Part shown: piece by piece, positions 50,435 to 51,416 of the stretch
Numbering within the stretch: the stretch's first letter is position 1
Layout of the letters: the number at the start of each line of letters is the position of its first letter
DNA from: Paenibacillus oryzae
GTDB taxonomy: Bacteria; Bacillota; Bacilli; Paenibacillales; Paenibacillaceae
Length of the DNA: 51,416 nucleotides
Assembly: GCF_001675045.1 (NCBI RefSeq)
Contig: NZ_LYPA01000072.1
Location: forward strand, 15,709 to 67,124
Direction of reading: 5' to 3'
The notes under the pieces: generated by a model
Seen by the model: only the letters and a program-made list of their open reading frames with translations
What the model was told of the DNA's origin: nothing
Databases searched by the model: none
Translations under genes and position numbers: made by a program

Positions 50435-50527
50435 TTCTACTTGAGCCTGGTATTTCGTTGCTACTATTCGCACTGCCCATCTGGAGCTATGACTTCTGGC
50501 TAAAGGGGGGGCATATCACAAAATTCA

Positions 50528-51037
50528 TCATTCCTTTGCAAACCAGGCAAGAGCAAGCTGCTCCATTTCCGTCACAAACGTCTTTTTGGCTGGGCTATAT
50601 TGCGATGTATGTTCAAACTGTCGGGTTAATTCCTCCTTAAAGCGACTGTATCTTAAAACCTCTTCGGGATGCGCTTTTAAATAGTCTCTGAATATGAGAT
50701 GCCGTTCGATTTGGGGGTTATTCATTTCGTAGAAGTGAATGTGATGAGTTCTGTTTTCTCCGCCTTTGCGTAATAACCTTCTTCCGGGAATACCCCATTC
50801 TCCTGCAACATCGTACCCAAGAGAACGCATTTGGTCATTAAAGCCGTCAATTGTCGTGATGTTAGTTACTATACACATCATATCAATAACAGGCTTAGCT
50901 TTCATGCCAGGAACCGATGTGCTTCCAAAATGCTCAAATCGTACGATCTCATAGCCATAAATGGTCTTCAGGAAATTAGCTTCCTCGAGAAAAAGTCTGG
51001 CCCAAGCCTCGCTGTATTCACTTAATCTAACCTTCAT
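50528..51037 (-). CDS. GrpB family protein (UPF0157)
   Basis: A 169-residue protein of the GrpB/UPF0157 nucleotidyltransferase-like fold: FEHFGSTSVPGMKAKPVIDMMC holds the GSTSVPG motif and the acidic metal-site residue. The C-terminal part (RDYLKAHPEEVLRYSRFKEEL) is characteristic of the family. Its substrate is unknown. I choose ATG 51037 with AAGGAGG upstream rather than the ATG at 51085. A terminator follows and a repeat-rich region lies beyond. Confidence 0.88.
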   Translation of the reverse strand: MKVRLSEYSEAWARLFLEEANFLKTIYGYEIVRFEHFGSTSVPGMKAKPVIDMMCIVTNITTIDGFNDQMRSLGYDVAGEWGIPGRRLLRKGGENRTHHIHFYEMNNPQIERHLIFRDYLKAHPEEVLRYSRFKEELTRQFEHTSQYSPAKKTFVTEMEQLALAWFAKE

Positions 51038-51110
51038 AACAGCCTCCTTATTACCGCTCAACTGATGTATTTGATGTAAATACATTCCCTAACGTTATTG
51101 AAAACTGTCT

Positions 51111-51210
51111 ATTAGGTTAAACGAATAGGTTAAAAGAATAGGTTAAACGAAGTTTAACAATTGCTACAGAAAAAGGCTACCCAGTACATACAACCACTGG
51201 ATAACCTAAA
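51111..51210. repeat. Short direct repeats and a hairpin right of the GrpB gene
   Basis: TAGGTTAAA(C/A)GAA recurs about three times at 51111-51150 (13-14-bp period). At 51174-51208 GGCTACCCAGT and ACTGGATAACC form an imperfect hairpin with A- and T-rich flanks, a possible bidirectional terminator. No gene is seen here. Confidence 0.5.
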
Positions 51211-51270
51211 AATCCGAAACAAGTCACCTATCATATCGCCAACGCAGAATCTCCTGCCCTCTATATCAGC

Positions 51271-51337
51271 GTTTTGTACGAACAATCGTACAAAATAACA
51301 GCAGCGGCGCTCTGGTCGAAGCGTTTTGTACGAGCAA
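51271..51337. repeat. 52-bp repeat family, second locus
   Basis: TTTTGTACGA-ACAA-TCGTACAAAA at 51272-51295 is a perfect 10-bp dyad. A second copy of its left half starts exactly 52 bp later (51323) but breaks off after GAGCAA. Spacing and core match the array at 1-203. Confidence 0.8.
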
Positions 51338-51416
51338 TGGACTTATGTCAAGAAAGTAGACAGTACATGAAGAAACCCTTAGTTGACGCGGCTTGCGAAT
51401 TGCTTCGAAAAACGTG
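51338..51416 (+). mobile_element. Possible insertion-sequence end, cut by the window edge
   Basis: The right half of the palindrome is replaced by sequence starting TGGACTTATGTCAAGAAAG, with TAGACAG soon after, which resembles an IS3-type terminus. A frame from ATG 51367 (MKKPLVDAACELLRKT) stays open to the edge. Neither a transposase nor a target duplication can be seen, so this is tentative. Confidence 0.3.

Noticed and set aside
1..51416. tRNA, rRNA or other structured RNA genes
   Set aside because: Apart from the FMN riboswitch and the ABC-F leader I see no cloverleaf, rRNA-like block or other known RNA motif.

Overview
The window looks like chromosome from a spore-former of the Paenibacillus type (Bacillota). 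GC is close to 50 percent, Shine-Dalgarno sequences are strong (AGGAGG type), and TTG and GTG starts occur. The gene families fit as well: a YesMN-type two-component system inside a sugar ABC operon, a fused CydDC, B. subtilis-style separate AdaA and AdaB, a DUF2264 plus GH88 pair, and many intergenic palindromic repeats. I see no rRNA, tRNA, prophage or CRISPR array. A possible insertion-sequence end sits at the far right edge.

Layout. 1-590: two repeat arrays. 591-6034 (minus): homologues of the uncharacterised Salmonella STM4011-STM4015 set (two radical SAM enzymes, a sulfatase-fold hydrolase, an ATP-grasp-like protein and a leucine-rich-repeat protein). 6353-6919: GNAT acetyltransferase. 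7093-8877: MocR-type regulator that has lost its PLP lysine. 8964-10745: alkylation-repair island (adaA, adaB, AlkA-type glycosylase). 10948-12029: Crp/Fnr regulator and a DUF2249 protein. 12275-13153: NaChBac-like channel. 13147-13705: stacked repeats. 13706-15108: EamA transporter behind an FMN riboswitch. 15140-17200: LysR regulator divergent from cidA/cidB. 17217-26485: ECF sigma factor, a three-gene two-component operon, a chemoreceptor, and a MacAB-like exporter (ATPase, permease, adaptor). 26575-29625: DUF2264 and GH88. 29803-32684: lipoprotein and an ABC-F protein with an attenuator leader. 33102-39417: cydA-cydB-cydDC. 39686-45861: sugar ABC transporter (two permeases, YesM, YesN, binding protein). 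46103-51037: DUF2625, a coiled-coil protein, Nudix, a NAD-kinase-like protein, SPFH and GrpB. 51271 to the end: repeats of the same family as at the left edge.

Regulatory links read from the sequence tie distant genes together. (1) A 20-bp box matching 18/20 lies before the OmpR-type regulator gene (17764-17783) and before the exporter operon (23188-23207). (2) A 19-bp box matching 17/19 lies before the sugar permease operon (45996-46014) and before the binding-protein gene (41150-41168), so it is a candidate YesN site. (3) CRP/FNR-type sites sit at exactly the same distance from the -10 element at the DUF2249 promoter and the cydA promoter, the class II activator geometry. They fit the Crp/Fnr protein encoded at 10948. 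(4) An FMN riboswitch with terminator controls the EamA transporter. (5) A 12-bp perfect antiterminator pairing can open the terminator before the ABC-F gene.

The best candidate for an undescribed system is the STM4011-4015-like cluster. Next are the lysine-less MocR protein and the pairing of a degenerate NAD-kinase-like protein with an SPFH protein. All functional statements rest on motif recognition by eye; no database search was run.
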